Assembly: GCA_032209605.1 (NCBI GenBank)
Contig: JASFXZ010000010.1
Location: 12,049,385-12,113,384 of the forward strand
Source of the DNA: Mactromeris polynyma
Lineage: Eukaryota > Mollusca > Bivalvia > Venerida > Mactridae
Reading direction: 5' to 3'
Length of the DNA stretch: 64,000 bases
Shown here: piece by piece, positions 12,835-25,400 of the stretch
Position numbering within the stretch: the first letter of the stretch is position 1
How the letters are laid out: each line of letters opens with the position of its first letter
The notes under the pieces: generated by a model
Told to the model about the DNA's origin: nothing
Seen by the model: the letters and a program-made list of their open reading frames with translations, nothing else
Databases searched by the model: none
Program-made: the position numbers and the translations under genes

Positions 12835-13260
12835 CTAACGCCGTGATATATGTTTTCATTCTTATTTCAGACTGAACCGTACCATGTCACAAATATCGAA
12901 CAATATACTGTGTGCCGTAACACATATTAAATACGGTATTTTGCGCCAAATCGATATTGTATAAAATCGTTTATGTGTACCAGTCGTTATTTTATTAAAC
13001 TCGGTATGACGTGCCATGTCGACATTGATATAAAAATCGGTCTGACGTGCCATATCGACATTAATACAAAAATCGGTCAGACGTGCCATATCGACATTGA
13101 TATAACAATCGGTCTGACGTGCCATATCGACATTAATACAAAAATCGGTCTGACGTGCCATATCGACATTGATATAAAAATCGGTATGACGTGCCACATC
13201 GACATTAATGAAAATCGGTATTGAGTATCATGTGGAAATCAGAATGGCGGCCAAGATATC
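12835..13260 (+). repeat. Lectin-upstream repeat block with 36-bp minisatellite, copy 2
   Basis: The leader at 12835-12990 matches 655-830 and is followed by about six 36-bp units to about 13222. The units here differ from copy 1 mainly by GGTCTGACG in place of GGTATGACG. A GC-rich hairpin (AATGGCGGCCAAGATATCC, about 13242-13275) closes the block and recurs at about 20041-20075. Confidence 0.8.
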
Positions 13261-15759
13261 CGCCATTTCATAAACCTAACTGTAACGATAATTATTATTA
13301 AGTGCAAACAGGTATTGCTTTTAATGTGTGTGCTAATTTATGTACAGATACAGAACTCTCTAATTAGCTCCGTGTCAATGTCACCAAGGTCATGTTTAAA
13401 CAGTAATGTGGTATACTAACTATGTGGTTGGTCTGTTGGTCGATCGGTTGGGCCAGTCAGTCAGTCGGCCGGTTGGTCTGTGAACGAAAACTTGGATTTT
13501 CTCAAAGGTTCGAGCAGCGAACTACTTCTTAAGTTTTGGAAGATTTTCATGACAATTCACAAAAATAATGATGAGTTGCCAAAATCATATCTAACAAAGC
13601 GGTTTCGCAGGGGGTCAATCACCTTCAGTCATAGGTGTAGTTTTACCTTCACGAACTGGTTGTGACTTACTTACCGTTGTCAGAGCTTTGACATTATGTT
13701 CGACAACGTCAATCGTCTTAGAAAGATTACGCTGCTTGGTTTACTCTACACGTTTGGCCCGGTCAAAATATTCTTTCCTTAGGAACAGATAAATAGACAA
13801 GTACAGCGGTTTGTATGTTTTACTAATTTTATTGACACCGTTTAAACACATGTCAAACACTTCAATGCGAAGATCTATCCAACCACAGCAGGGATAGTGC
13901 CTCCACTGTAAAATATAATACATCAAGCGTTTGATTGATCGGATGTGAGTGTAGGTTCAATTTAAACAGCTGGCACTGGACGCCGACACTAGATTTATAA
14001 CCTTAGACCCTGGTTACACGTTTTCACTTATTCTGTATTCTAAATATCAATTGTCATTAATTGTCTTTCATATTTAAGAAACTAGTTTAGTGTTGTTTGC
14101 TGATTAGCATTTATTATTCAATACTCGACGCACTTAAATCTCAGATTTACACTGAAACTGCAAAAAAAGGTTGCCTATATAGAAAACCAAGTACCTGCAT
14201 GTATTATTTGTAAGTAATCTAGTCCACTTCACTTTCCCAAACTTCCACACTCAGTGTATGTAGTGTATTTTAAGTACTGAGCGCTGATGAACGGTTATAA
14301 TATTTCTGGCCATAGAAGACTGATAATTGTTGTGATGAAATATCTGTATAGTATGTTGGCTTAAGTAATAGTATAGTTATGAAATTTAAAAAAAATGTAG
14401 TAGCTGCAAATATACGAAAAAGGAAGCATCAATGTCAATAAAATACCTTAAACACTTGTATGCAAGCCAAATTTAAATTTCTTTCCATATTATAAAGTTG
14501 AAATTTAAAAACAATTGTCGGATATTTCAAGAAGACAGACTAGTCTCTATCAATATTTGAACATTTTCATTTACATTTATCCAGATTGGATGCCATTTGT
14601 TTCTTGAAATGGATTGATGAACACTAATTAATCTTCAAGATGTCTGGACACTTTTGCGCTCCCTGTCTGTAGTACACTCCCAAGATGGTACATGTATGTG
14701 TTTAAATGACCATTCATGTTTTGATTCACATTTTACTTGCAGTAAAAACAGTTACAGCGCTTCCCCTTGTATCCATGGTATTTTTAATATGAGCTGTTGG
14801 TAGCAAGAAATGGAAATGTTTCTAGCAATCTTAACATTATATCTCTGATTCAAACCTACCTTTGCTCACACAACGCTCTGCAGTTGGATGTACACTTGAC
14901 ATCAGCCCACTGATAATGTATAGTTTGATGCATAACGGCACAGTCTTCTTCAAATACTCCGATTGTATTTCCGGGTTCAGAGGGTCCCCAGTCCTCATAT
15001 ACCAAACGTCCGTTGTCATCAGTCAACATCCAAAGTCCTTCGGCAATTTCGTCTGTCATACCCAACCAATAGTCGCTGGTACCTGATACGAAGAAAGATA
15101 AACACGAGTTATTTAGTATACACTGTTCTTAAATCTAGTGTGAAGTTGCTAAAAATATATGTAAATCCGTCCTATTCATAATATATCAGATATTCTTCCC
15201 TAAAATGGTTATACATGTAGCTTCTTGCTAACACTTAAATTGATTTACTTGTTTTCTAAAATCTGTTTTCAGTGAATTACGTTCGGTCTGCTTATATGTA
15301 AGTTGGTAATAGTAAACACCTTAGATCAGTATGTTAGTATGTTGTCTATTAAAATAACTCGTTTAACAATAAAAAGGTAATTTATAGAGTTCTCAATATT
15401 TGGAAGTATAGCTACAATACCTTTAAAAAAAGTTTTTATATATCCTTTGAGAAAGTTGTTTTCCTCGCTCGACTCTATGTGCACAAGATGGGCGCTGTGC
15501 TGATGACAATAATGCTGAAATATCAATTTCATCTTCATATGCATTGTACATACAATTAAAAAACAAAGATATTGTTTAAAAGCAAATGATCAGTCTACAC
15601 ATAACTAAACATTGCCTTGGTTGCTGGAATCCTGTAAATGTATGTTAAAAATATGTAATCTTGTATACATTGTATTATGAATATGTATATATTTAACCCA
15701 GATATTATGCACATTTGCATACAATATGCTTCGTTGGCCAGATGGTACAGACAGACATA

Positions 15760-16299
15760 GGGCGAATTTGTTTGTACCAAACCGGGTTGAATCCAGAACT
15801 GGTTTGTCAAACCTTTCATTTGTTTTATCTAACTGGTTTCAAACTAAAACACGTTTCTGTATTTGTTAATAACAAATCTTAAACCGGTTAATCAAACTGA
15901 CCGAACTACCTCCAAGTGTGGTTTGTCTGGTTGGATTATCCGAATAATCGTATACTAGTTAAACAAAATGGTGGACTGATTTTATGGCGGGTGACCGTGC
16001 CACTCATATGTGGGGCAATGTTTAAAAATAAATGTTTCTTTGGTACATGGGAACCTGGCTTTAAAATTGTCCACTCTGTTACGTTGCAAAACAGACGTTT
16101 GAAAGTTCTTAACTCTGATTTTCTTATCACGCACCAATCTGTCTGCAATCTCGCACAATCAAAAGCACGTGGGCTATTGACTAAACCATCTGTTTGTTTG
16201 CAGACCAATATAAATCTTAACTGGTTTAAGTTTTTGAACCAAACTACAACAAAACTGAAACCTCAAACCTGAACCAGGTTTTGCAAAACAAATTCGCCC
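15760..16299. mobile_element. 540-bp MITE with 3-bp target duplication
   Basis: Both ends begin GGGCGAATTTGTTT (terminal inverted repeats of about 28 bp with mismatches), flanked by ATA at 15757-15759 and 16300-16302. The interior repeats AAACTGGTTT-type words. The homologous intron of lectin copy 1 lacks exactly this segment, which fixes the borders. The 3-bp duplication and GGG terminus are compatible with PIF/Harbinger-like elements, though the usual target there is TWA. A 118-residue open frame inside is not a gene. Confidence 0.85.
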
Positions 16300-17135
16300 A
16301 TAGTATAGTTGCTCGTTGGCCCCTGGGCTCAACGCAACATGGGAGCAAAGTTTCCCGCTAACATTTCCTTCGCTTAGCCGACGATTCACTGGCAAGGATT
16401 ACGTTTGGCTTACTCCAAGGGTGGTCATCATCCCTTATTGACGACGAACTTCGATTTGGAGAGTAATTCTGCACCGTTCCCAATTTTAATGGATCGATGT
16501 TGAAATGATATGTGGTCCACCGTACCTGCATGTATCACTAGTTTGTCATAAAGGTGTGCATATTCAAGGATTCCCATTTACGAAAATATTTGATCACAAT
16601 CCATACTTTTCGGGATGTGGATCGGCTTGCGCTTCCACAATGGCACGAAAAGCCAAATTATTCAAACAATTGAATCGTTGTGTTCAGAAGATTCGTCGGT
16701 TCTACATATATACATTTGTACAGTCGTACATACCTCGGCCTCCGTAAAATGAAACCGGTCTGCTCCGAACAAATAACACGAACCATCAAAGGCCAACCAT
16801 CCATACATATAATGTCTACCATATATAGAGTATTTTGTCCACTATGTCAAAGTAACGACTCATTTGTATTCATTTCAGACGCTTTCTTCTCCTGGATACA
16901 ATCATCTCCGTATGACAAAACGTACAGATGATTTTACGAGTATAACAGTGAAATCAAATATTTATCGCAATTTATGCCGAACACAAGTTAACACGGGTAA
17001 GTGCCAACCTTTATCTTCCCTAAAAGTGCTGTTCGAAAGCCCATAGAGATCGCTTAAATCGTGCATTGATCATAAAAAAGAATGGCATTGTGCCATGGGG
17101 CAGTATGTCGTGTTGCGGCTAATAATTTACACATT

Positions 17136-17279
17136 CAGGGTGTCTCAAAATATATGTTACCATTTCAAATGTCTGTCATTATGTATACAAATTAGTAGTA
17201 TGATTTATTTCAAGAGTTATTAACATCAATATAGAAATATTATCATTTAAAATGGTAACATAAATTATGGGACACCCTG
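17136..17279. mobile_element. 144-bp MITE-like inverted repeat element
   Basis: The termini CAGGGTGTCTCAAAATATAT and, on the other strand, CAGGGTGTCCCATAATTTAT extend into a shared ATGTTACCATTT, giving inverted repeats of about 30 bp. They resemble mariner-type ends, but I see no clear TA duplication, so the class is open. The element lies in the first intron region of lectin copy 2 and has no counterpart in copy 1. Confidence 0.75.
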
Positions 17280-18484
17280 TACTTACGAACTTTTCTTAAT
17301 CTTTGAAAAGATGACTTCAATTTATTTAGCGAAAAAAAAACATACAGAAAAATCTTTATCGCAAAATTAACATAATCTCCACTTGAGGCTACTACATTTG
17401 TGTTAGCCTCAGAATAAACGGAGGTTTCATTGGCAGGGGGAGGTTTGAACGCTCAAGATATTGTTCTCTTGTTGATCGAAGATACTTTCTTCCAATCTTA
17501 CTCAGGAGCTGGTTCACACAAACCACATCATTTCAAATTGTTTCTGAACAACAAACTGCTGTCAAATGTTTGTGCACCCACAAACTGGCACCAGAAGTAG
17601 ATGAACATGGGAGCCGGACAAACCCCTCCTGTCACTTTTTGCCCAGACGGACAAGAAAAAAGGCCCTCCAGCACTGAACTGGTACGAAATGTACACTCAC
17701 AATAAGAGGATATAGTAGAAATAAACTGTTTGCGCATGTAATTTTTCAACCCCTGTTGGATGGTTTTGTCCTAACACTTACAATTATGGAAGTGGTTTTG
17801 TCCGAAAGGGAAGTTGTTCTACATTCTACGAACACTGGTCCATGTTCATGTAAATATCAGGAACAGACATCAAAGGTTTATAAGGGCTGCTCAGCATCAG
17901 CAATGCAACCAAAGACACTGATGCAGTATCCGATATAGTGATGAGTCAAGATTGAACATAGCCTTATGTCGTGTTTATCGGTTGTGTTAAAGAGCGTCGA
18001 AGTCAGTACTATTTGGACTAATATGATCGTTTTTGACGATGGCAGTATTTGTTTATTGGAAGGCTTTTTTCAGAATGAAAACGTATTTTGAGTGTCATGG
18101 ATTGATCTGATGTGGACGTTTCTTTATGTCTGGTATAAGTGCTTGATAAATGTGATTCATCTTCTACTAACAATCAAAATAATTGCATCAGTAACCATGG
18201 TCAGCTGTTGGACAGTAAACTGTTTCTATAAAATCACAAAAACAAGTTTGACTGTAATTTTAGAACATGCATGAGCATAAGTCTATGAAAGTTTTCATAA
18301 CTAACGCTTTATCTTTCATCGACCTGCTATGACAATGACGTTATTTTAAGGTCAAATTAATTGTGTTTCTCTCTAACTATATTAAAATGTTGTATACTTT
18401 TCCTCCTTATCACGAGTGATCGAAATATAAGCCGATTGGCGGTCGGAGGTCATTACACTATAATAGTTTTAATTAAACACTCAC
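17280..18484 (-). other. Lectin copy 2 intron 1, no gene recognised
   Basis: Positions 17390-17760 are somewhat more GC-rich than the surroundings and contain short open frames on both strands, but no domain or splice pattern. The rest aligns loosely with intron 1 of copy 1. Confidence 0.4.
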
Positions 18485-18521
18485 CAAGTGTCTTAACGAT
18501 GATGAACACGAACAGGAACAT

Positions 18522-18690
18522 TCCTCCTCAACTTGAGATATATAGTGATAGTGTATATACAATGTATATGTACTGCAGTAGAAGGTCTATAAACAAGATA
18601 AGACTAGATAGTCCGACATTGTAAGTTCACGACTCGTTCCAATAAATATGCCCTTTTGCTGTAGACACGTTTCTATAGTGTAGTGACTTG
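18522..18690 (-). promoter_or_regulatory. Lectin copy 2 promoter region
   Basis: It matches the copy 1 promoter over GTATATACAATGTATATGTA, the GATA-like AAGATAAGA and CCGACATTGTAAGTTCACGA. A TATA-like TATATAT lies about 15-20 nt before the ATG on the minus strand. Confidence 0.5.
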
Positions 18691-18710
18691 CACTTTTATT
18701 TATTGACTTA

Positions 18711-18965
18711 TGTATGTGGCGTTCCCTGTAGCAACTTATTCTCTCTTTTAAAGTTATTTATATTTTAATGCCGGAATAAATTTCCTAACGCCGGGTATTT
18801 CTGCCAAATCGATATTATATAAAATCGTTATTGTTTACAGTCGTTATAATTTTTAACTCGGAATGATGTGCCGTATCGACATAAATATATAAAAATCTGT
18901 ATGATATGCCATATCGACATTAACAAAAATCGGTATTGCGTGCCTTGTCGACATTGTATCGAAAT
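18711..18965 (+). repeat. Lectin-upstream repeat block, copy 3 (short minisatellite)
   Basis: The leader (ATGTGGCGTTCCCTGTAGCA onwards) matches 560-720. Only two to three degenerate 36-bp units follow. An internal deletion removes the part around CGTGATATACG that the other two copies keep. Confidence 0.75.
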
Positions 18966-19446
18966 TGTGTGCCAACTTTCACTTTTCATTTTTCGATATC
19001 TCAGAATATTGGCTGAAACTTTATAGTATACATTTAAGTCGTTTTTTTAACAAAATTATTATGCGGTGCGTCAAACGCGGTTTAAAATGGTCGCATTCAG
19101 TTTCTTTTAGCCCATGCTAATCGGAAAAAATACAATTATAAATTTCGATTTACTAAATTTAAATGGCCAGACATTGCCTAAAAGAGCTGTAATGAGACTG
19201 GCACTCGGCGATAACGTATTGGCTGCTAGCAGAGTATTTGTCTGCTATATAGAAATGTCATAATTTCGTCTTCAACGATGTTTTCAAGCCTCTGGTGGTA
19301 AATTTGACGTTCCTCGAAACAATAGAGCTCGCATTGCTACCGCTGGGATGGACCATTACGTGACATTGACTTACGGGATCGGTGTAAAACCGCAAGTACT
19401 GCCAAGCAGAAATGGATTAAATGTGTGAATTGTTTGTCCAGAGTGT

Positions 19447-19949
19447 TGTAGTGTCACATATAGGCCGTGCCGCATATAATTCGTGGCGAAGCAAACTATA
19501 TGCGGCGAAAAGGCATGGTCATGCGACATATAGCTATTCTATGTCTTGTCCTATTAAAAGTCATAATCATCATCATCTGTTGTAATTTAAAGAATACATG
19601 CTTCCTCAAACTGACATATATACATTAAAAAGAATATAACTGTGTGTCACCTGACATATATTACCCACATCAGACAGTGGACAAATTTGCTGGACCAGTT
19701 AGGGGTATGTTTAATAAAATAACAGAAATCAATATGCTAAAATGGAATAAATAGTTTGATTTAGTATTGCTTGATAAAAAATCTACTAACAGCTTCGAGC
19801 AGATAAAAGCGAGTAACCATTAACATTTTAATTGATGACGTCGCCACAGCCGTAGATGGTCGGTTCACGCATGAACTTAATGCGGTGTTTTTCGCCGCAT
19901 TTAGTTCGTGCGCGAACTATATGCGGCACGGACGATATGTGGCATTACA
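19447..19949. mobile_element. About 500-bp MITE with long inverted repeats
   Basis: The ends read TGTAGTGTCACATATAGGCC and, on the other strand, TGTAATGCCACATATCGTCC. The match continues through CCGTGCCGCATATA and GCGGCGAAAA for about 58 bp with some mismatches. The flanks GAGTGT and GAGCGT may be a diverged 6-bp target duplication. No coding sequence lies inside. Confidence 0.75.
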
Positions 19950-20079
19950 GAGCGTTTCTTTGTATATTTGTGTTGAGCGATGCCTGAAGTTTTATGTTTG
20001 CGAGGGTGGACAGTTTACATCATGTCCGTTTCCATGGTAACCAAAATGGCGGCCAAGATGTCCGCCATTTCATGAGCTC

Positions 20080-22380
20080 ATGACTAGTCTTACTGTAATG
20101 AAGTTTACTATTAACCCTTTACTCCATAGACCTCTAGCCCATTTACCTTCTGTATGCTGATAAGACACTGGTCACATAGCCTACTCTATCTCCATACAGG
20201 TTATTGGATTGACACCTGTATATTTAAACATGAAATAACAGTGTAAAGTATTGGTTAAATCACTTTTACATGAATGTAAAAGTTCTAGGCAATTAAATTT
20301 TCTGTATAATGATGTAAATTTTATTATTGTGGGTTAATAATTATAGAAGATACCACTTTGTGAACATATTAATTAGCAATTATAATTATTTCTATATGAA
20401 CAAAGATTATACTACAGTCACCCTTTAAGTCAATATTTGTATTTTGTTATAAAATGAATTTATACAAGCAAAATCTATGTTCAAACACAAATGTAGATTT
20501 ACTAATACAGTTACATTGGCGTATGTTAGCACATGTAAATAAAACAAAAAGACCTAAATGTTAAATTGACTTCAGTATTCTCACAGCTAATTAATGACAA
20601 TTGACATTAATTAATATTTATTTCTTATGGTTCATTTAATCTGATTGGTTGATGCTAATTCTCTTTTCAGGCAAACTCACTCAAACGTGTCCATGATCGT
20701 CCTGAACGAATTGACGTCAACGGCAAGTATAGAAATCTCACGATAATCAAATTATGTAAGACACCAACAGAAACGATCCAGTTGATGAAGCTGGCGCAAC
20801 ATAAATGAGTCAAGAGGTCTCTCATATTCCGTTGGCACAAAATATTTATATTACATATATTTACAAACCAACATATTGGATGTGTCATATTGTTCACTGA
20901 CAAATTAAAACGTCTTCTTATTATAATTGTTTTTGTTATATCTGATCTTCGCCGATGTAATAACAATAGTCCTAATATTTCTGGATCACTCCTCGTACAA
21001 CAGGAATTTTATTTTGAAACAAAGACACGACTTTCTCGGTTAAACTATCTTCCATGGTGCAGAGTTCAAGGGTCGACATGAGATTTAACTTGAGGTCACC
21101 TGTAGACGTAGAGGAGCAGTACATCCCATGCCATACACATATGTGAACATAAAAATCCTGTGTAGGAAACTATTGTTTGTACAAATTGATTATCGTTTCG
21201 ATATAAATGCAAATGGAATACGTATATTGTCTTCTCGCCTTCAATTGTAAGTGTTTTGTCTTTCTAATCATTTCATCAGACTCTATATGACATATTGCAT
21301 TGCATGGCCTATAATCTATGTTAAAATGTTCCTCAATATAAAATAAAACACAACACTGATCGCTGTATTTGTTTAATTATAGGCACAATTTATAATCGTC
21401 ATACAAAATTAACAACTCTCTAGACTTCACATGTGTGTCTTATGCATATGTAGGTCATGTTAATTAGAATATATTTGCAAATGAAATGAGTTTTACATGT
21501 CTATATAATGACTGAAATGAGACATTTAAAATGATAACAATATGATTCAACAAGTAAATTGATTCATAATATAATTGTTATGTAAAATCGCAACTAAATC
21601 TTCTTAGTCATGTTTTGTATATCATACAATGAGCATTTAATGTCAATTACTTATAGTAAAATTACCTATGTAAATTGAAATCATCAAATAACATAATTAT
21701 GCATGAAATGAACTGGACACTTGTTAAAGCACGCCTAATTCCATTAAACAACTGGGTTTTTTATTTGATTTATAATTATTTGTTTCCAACAAACCATCGT
21801 TATTGAAGTATAGGTCACTATATCATTCACGGTTTTTCTTACGATAACTGTAACGCGCATGTCCAGCAATTATACTTAACGTGTCTATAGCACATACATG
21901 TGCAGCGCGTAAAAGACATTTTCATCTTCAGAATATTCAATACAACATCGTCTACCTCAACGACATACACATTATTAGAACAGTCCATACTTATCATACA
22001 TTATACATGTATATCTTAGTACATACATGTTTTACATCATACGAAATGAGAAGCAACCCTCACATATAATGTGCTTCGCATCGTTCATACAATGAATAAT
22101 GTCATGTGCAAACAATGTAACGAAAATGTAAGTCTGGTAAATGTCAGGGTTCTTCAAGCAATACGTTTTATAGAAGTGAAAATCAACGGTAACAACTGAC
22201 GAAATGCTAACAATAATAACAATGTTAACACAATAATCACAATTCACTGTAGTCACGTTTCCTCGCATAGTTTTGTAATAATGATATATGTAAATACTGA
22301 ACAAATATTATGAAAGCAGTTGATAAACATTCTTATTGAAAACACACAGTTCTATTTCGGTTTGTTGTTTGTAAACTGTG
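20080..22380. other. Intergenic, no gene recognised
   Basis: AT-rich spacer between the lectin cluster and the 3' end of the Deltex-like gene. Open frames of up to about 100 residues carry no recognisable domain. The 3' untranslated region of the Deltex-like gene probably occupies part of its right end. Confidence 0.4.
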
Positions 22381-22403
22381 TAGCATACTGCTAAATAGTG
22401 TCA

Positions 22404-22464
22404 TCAATTCGTAATGTCTACAGCAGCTAGTTGCTTCTTCACTTGATCTATGTAACCGGAATAG
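22404..22464 (-). CDS. Last exon: C-terminus of the Deltex-like protein
   Basis: The acceptor TTTTGACAG is followed by 61 nt encoding YSGYIDQVKKQLAAVDITN and TGA. It matches the final helix of Deltex proteins (Y-x-x-x-V-x-x-E-L-x-x-x-G-I). The paralogous exon at 58321-58381 ends AARVKG-type peptide with the same QLAAV core. Confidence 0.8.
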
Positions 22465-25400
22465 CTGTCAAAATAGATAATACACATATAGCCAAACACA
22501 TTTATAACCTGATAACTATTTCTGGCTATGTTGTTTAAAAACAGTATATAGTCAAGTGGGATATGCATAACATATTATAAGGCAATAAAACATCTAAACA
22601 ATGTTAAACAACGATTGAGTTTTGTTCAGTTAAAATCATGATCGTGTTACATTACTATAGATAAAATGTTGTGTAATATGTTAAGCCCATGCATGCATGT
22701 GTACTGTACAGGTACCCTTTCTACTTAAAACACCGTGCATTCTTGTTCTACTGTAAATACTGTAATGCTTGAATTGTATTGCTATGTAAACTATTTTTGC
22801 AGAAAATATCATCTATCAGGCAATAGATGTTTAATAGGTAACTATTTCCCCAGCACGGTATCATGTCAAGATCACATAATTCACCAAAGACAATATCTAT
22901 AAATAGTAAATATTGTATAAAGTTATAGTAAATATTGTATAAAGATACGTATATATAATTATATGTTATGCCACAGGTGGCCGGTGCGTAGCCATGACAT
23001 TTAAAACCCGCATTGATTTTTTTTTTAAACTTGGTTTTCGGCTTACAAAATGTGTTCTTACGCAGAGCCGGGTACCACATGTCAAAAAGGCAGCATTCGC
23101 GTAAAAGGAAAACTACGAGTGAAAAATAGTGATCTCCGCGTCTATATGTCGATTTGTAAGTTGTTTGATATTGCAATATACTTTTTTTAATGTTTAAAAA
23201 TCGGTTGAGAAATGGCTTTGAAAAGTACGTCAAAGCAAATGTGTGTATATATTTTCATTGTAAATACGTATGAAGTTGGACACCTTTATCTTACTATAAG
23301 AACAGAGTGAACAAATATTTTTTTTTTCAATGCGGATTTTAAATGTCATGGCTACGCACCGGCCACCTGTGTGTTATGCATCATTGATAACAACTGACAT
23401 AACATTCAGTACCAATGTTGCTGCATTTATCAACAAATGCAATTTTAAGCTTAATTAAAGCAAGTTGTGTTTTTACATTAGGTTTAAGGATATTAAAACA
23501 AATTCAATATTAAACAAAACGCTTGTCTATCTAAAATACGTTTATAATACAATACAATCGTATAAAGAAAAAGTTAAAAAACATTAGTAAACTGTAATCA
23601 TATACTTACTCTGGGTAACGCCTGGAAAATAAAACATTATATTATTGGTAATTAATAAATTGTACTCAATGCACTGAAACTCGATATATCTGTAGATATA
23701 CATGAAGGCGTACATATACCTTAAATCGCCAATATTTTGCGTAATATTCCTTATAATATTCATTGTCGTGAATTAGCCATGTAATTTCAATTGTTAATAT
23801 TATATGATATTTTACACCAGCGAATAATACAGATTTACAATACATGTAGCTGCAATTGAACAAGTGTCATTATAAAAACACGATTTAACACAACTGTTTT
23901 TTAAAGAGCTCTCTATACAAGCAACAATAATATAAAACAAAACAAAGTGACTTTAAAGAAGTCTAGCGACGCCTGCATTTACACTCAGGAATTCATATTA
24001 ATGTCAATATGTATCACTGGTATGCAACCATGGCAATGCGTGATGCAGTTCTAAACGACGACACGTCATCGATTCGCAACGAAAAATGTAATCGCTTCTC
24101 TCCTCTTATGAGGACACATCTCGGTATGTATCTATCTTATGTTGTTTTTTAAACAGAGCAAATGTTTCTTCTTCATTTTCAGCCAGGGTATGAACCACAG
24201 TGCATGTATATGTCCTTCAGTATTTATTTCGGCTACACTAGTACGAGTGAAATTGGTATTTTGTCATTTATCGTTTATTATCGTTTACTTTGGAGTGTAT
24301 TTAATCATTGCAGTTCAATGGCTTAAAACATACATTTTAATCACAACGTTGATTTTTTCAGTATAACATTGTCCATATAATGCCAAAACAACTAATTTCA
24401 CACAAAAATAACGCCTGGTAACTGCATATTTTACGATTAAGTTTTCTTCGAATGTCATGGTTTCTCGCAGAGTGTGTCATGATGTCTCAACGAAATCGGA
24501 TTTTATGTAATGATCTCTAAACGAAAGCATTAATGCAAATGGAATAGTTTCTAAGCGTTTTTAATTTTGTTTCAGGATAACAAGCGATCAATAACGAATC
24601 TCTGTTAGTAAAATGGTAAGAGCGTACACATATGCTTGAATTTATTGTGTTTCTTTTTATATAAATTGTAAGAACGAATTGCTTATTTTATCATAGTTGC
24701 TGCAAATCTTCTGTCCACAATCTACGATCAGAATTCCATTCCCTAAACTAGAGTAAGAAGTCAGATTTACCTCGCACTGACATTAATACTCCTTTTACCA
24801 CAGTTATCAAAATTGTTCCAGCCCAGTCCAGTGTGCACAATGACCACCATGGATGCATTTGAATGCATCATTTCGGCATCAAACGCCATGGAATTGTTTA
24901 CCGCCGGACTACTAACGTTTGCTTGCACCCTTACTGAACAAATCTGATAATTTAAATGTCATATACAGACATTTGCAGTCTATATAGGATATACCTGGGA
25001 TCAAATACAATTGTATTTCTCACAACCAGTGCATTTCTCGGTTCCGCTGCAAGCGACTGACCGTTTTCCCACTTTAAAAGTGATTGGAGACGAATTACTT
25101 CTCAGTGACCGTAGTCAGCTGACCCCGATTTCAATTCTGGTAGTCAAGCGTTTAAAAAACTTCGCTAACCGGCCCGGTCAGGATTTCTATACGAATAGTG
25201 ATTCAAACACGTAAAATAATCTAAGTGGAAATTGATTGACCGGAGAACGTATCGATTGTTATACAGTTATAAGTATAGCTTATTTCGCATAAGTGGTCTA
25301 CACACAAAACAATGTGATTTCTGTACGCATATAAAATATATGAGTTTTTATAGAAAGGTACTTCTATTAATTTTTAATTGGGGATTCTTAAGCTTCTTTG

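Larger units (their letters stand above)
8116..13260 (-). repeat. Lectin tandem-duplication unit 1
   Basis: This unit and the one at 13420-20080 share the same order of blocks: a GTTGGTCGGT-rich stretch (8138 and 13432), the lectin 3' flank, three lectin-domain exons, the signal exon with its promoter, the 36-bp minisatellite block, and a hairpin around AATGGCGGCCAAGAT. Matching exons are spaced about 5.3 to 6.0 kb apart. The difference comes from elements inserted only in unit 2. Confidence 0.8.
14856..18521 (-). pseudogene. C-type lectin, tandem copy 2, probably damaged
   Basis: Exons matching copy 1 are 18485-18521 (signal peptide MFLFVFIIVKTL), 16734-16802 and beyond, 15421-15514 and 14856-15082 (ends TAG). 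The last exon has YWLG, EPGN and WAD, with the normal cysteines C-A-V-M and C-E-Q-R. The second exon keeps GWLAFDGSCYLF, but the part that carries the first domain cysteine in copy 1 is replaced by unrelated sequence. No acceptor there keeps the phase required by the signal exon. The gene is therefore either a pseudogene or uses an unseen 5' exon. EPG instead of EPK or EPN again argues against classical sugar specificity. Confidence 0.7.

Noticed and set aside
15916..16272. 118-residue frame on plus strand and 90-residue frame on minus strand
   Set aside because: Both lie entirely within the 540-bp MITE.
22748..23233. 161-residue minus-strand frame
   Set aside because: It crosses the right part of its path into a MITE (22972-23371), has no domain and AT-driven composition.
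25011..25214. 67-residue plus-strand frame inside the inverted-repeat element
   Set aside because: More GC-rich than its surroundings and possibly an exon, but no clear acceptor and donor pair. Mentioned only within the element's gene entry.
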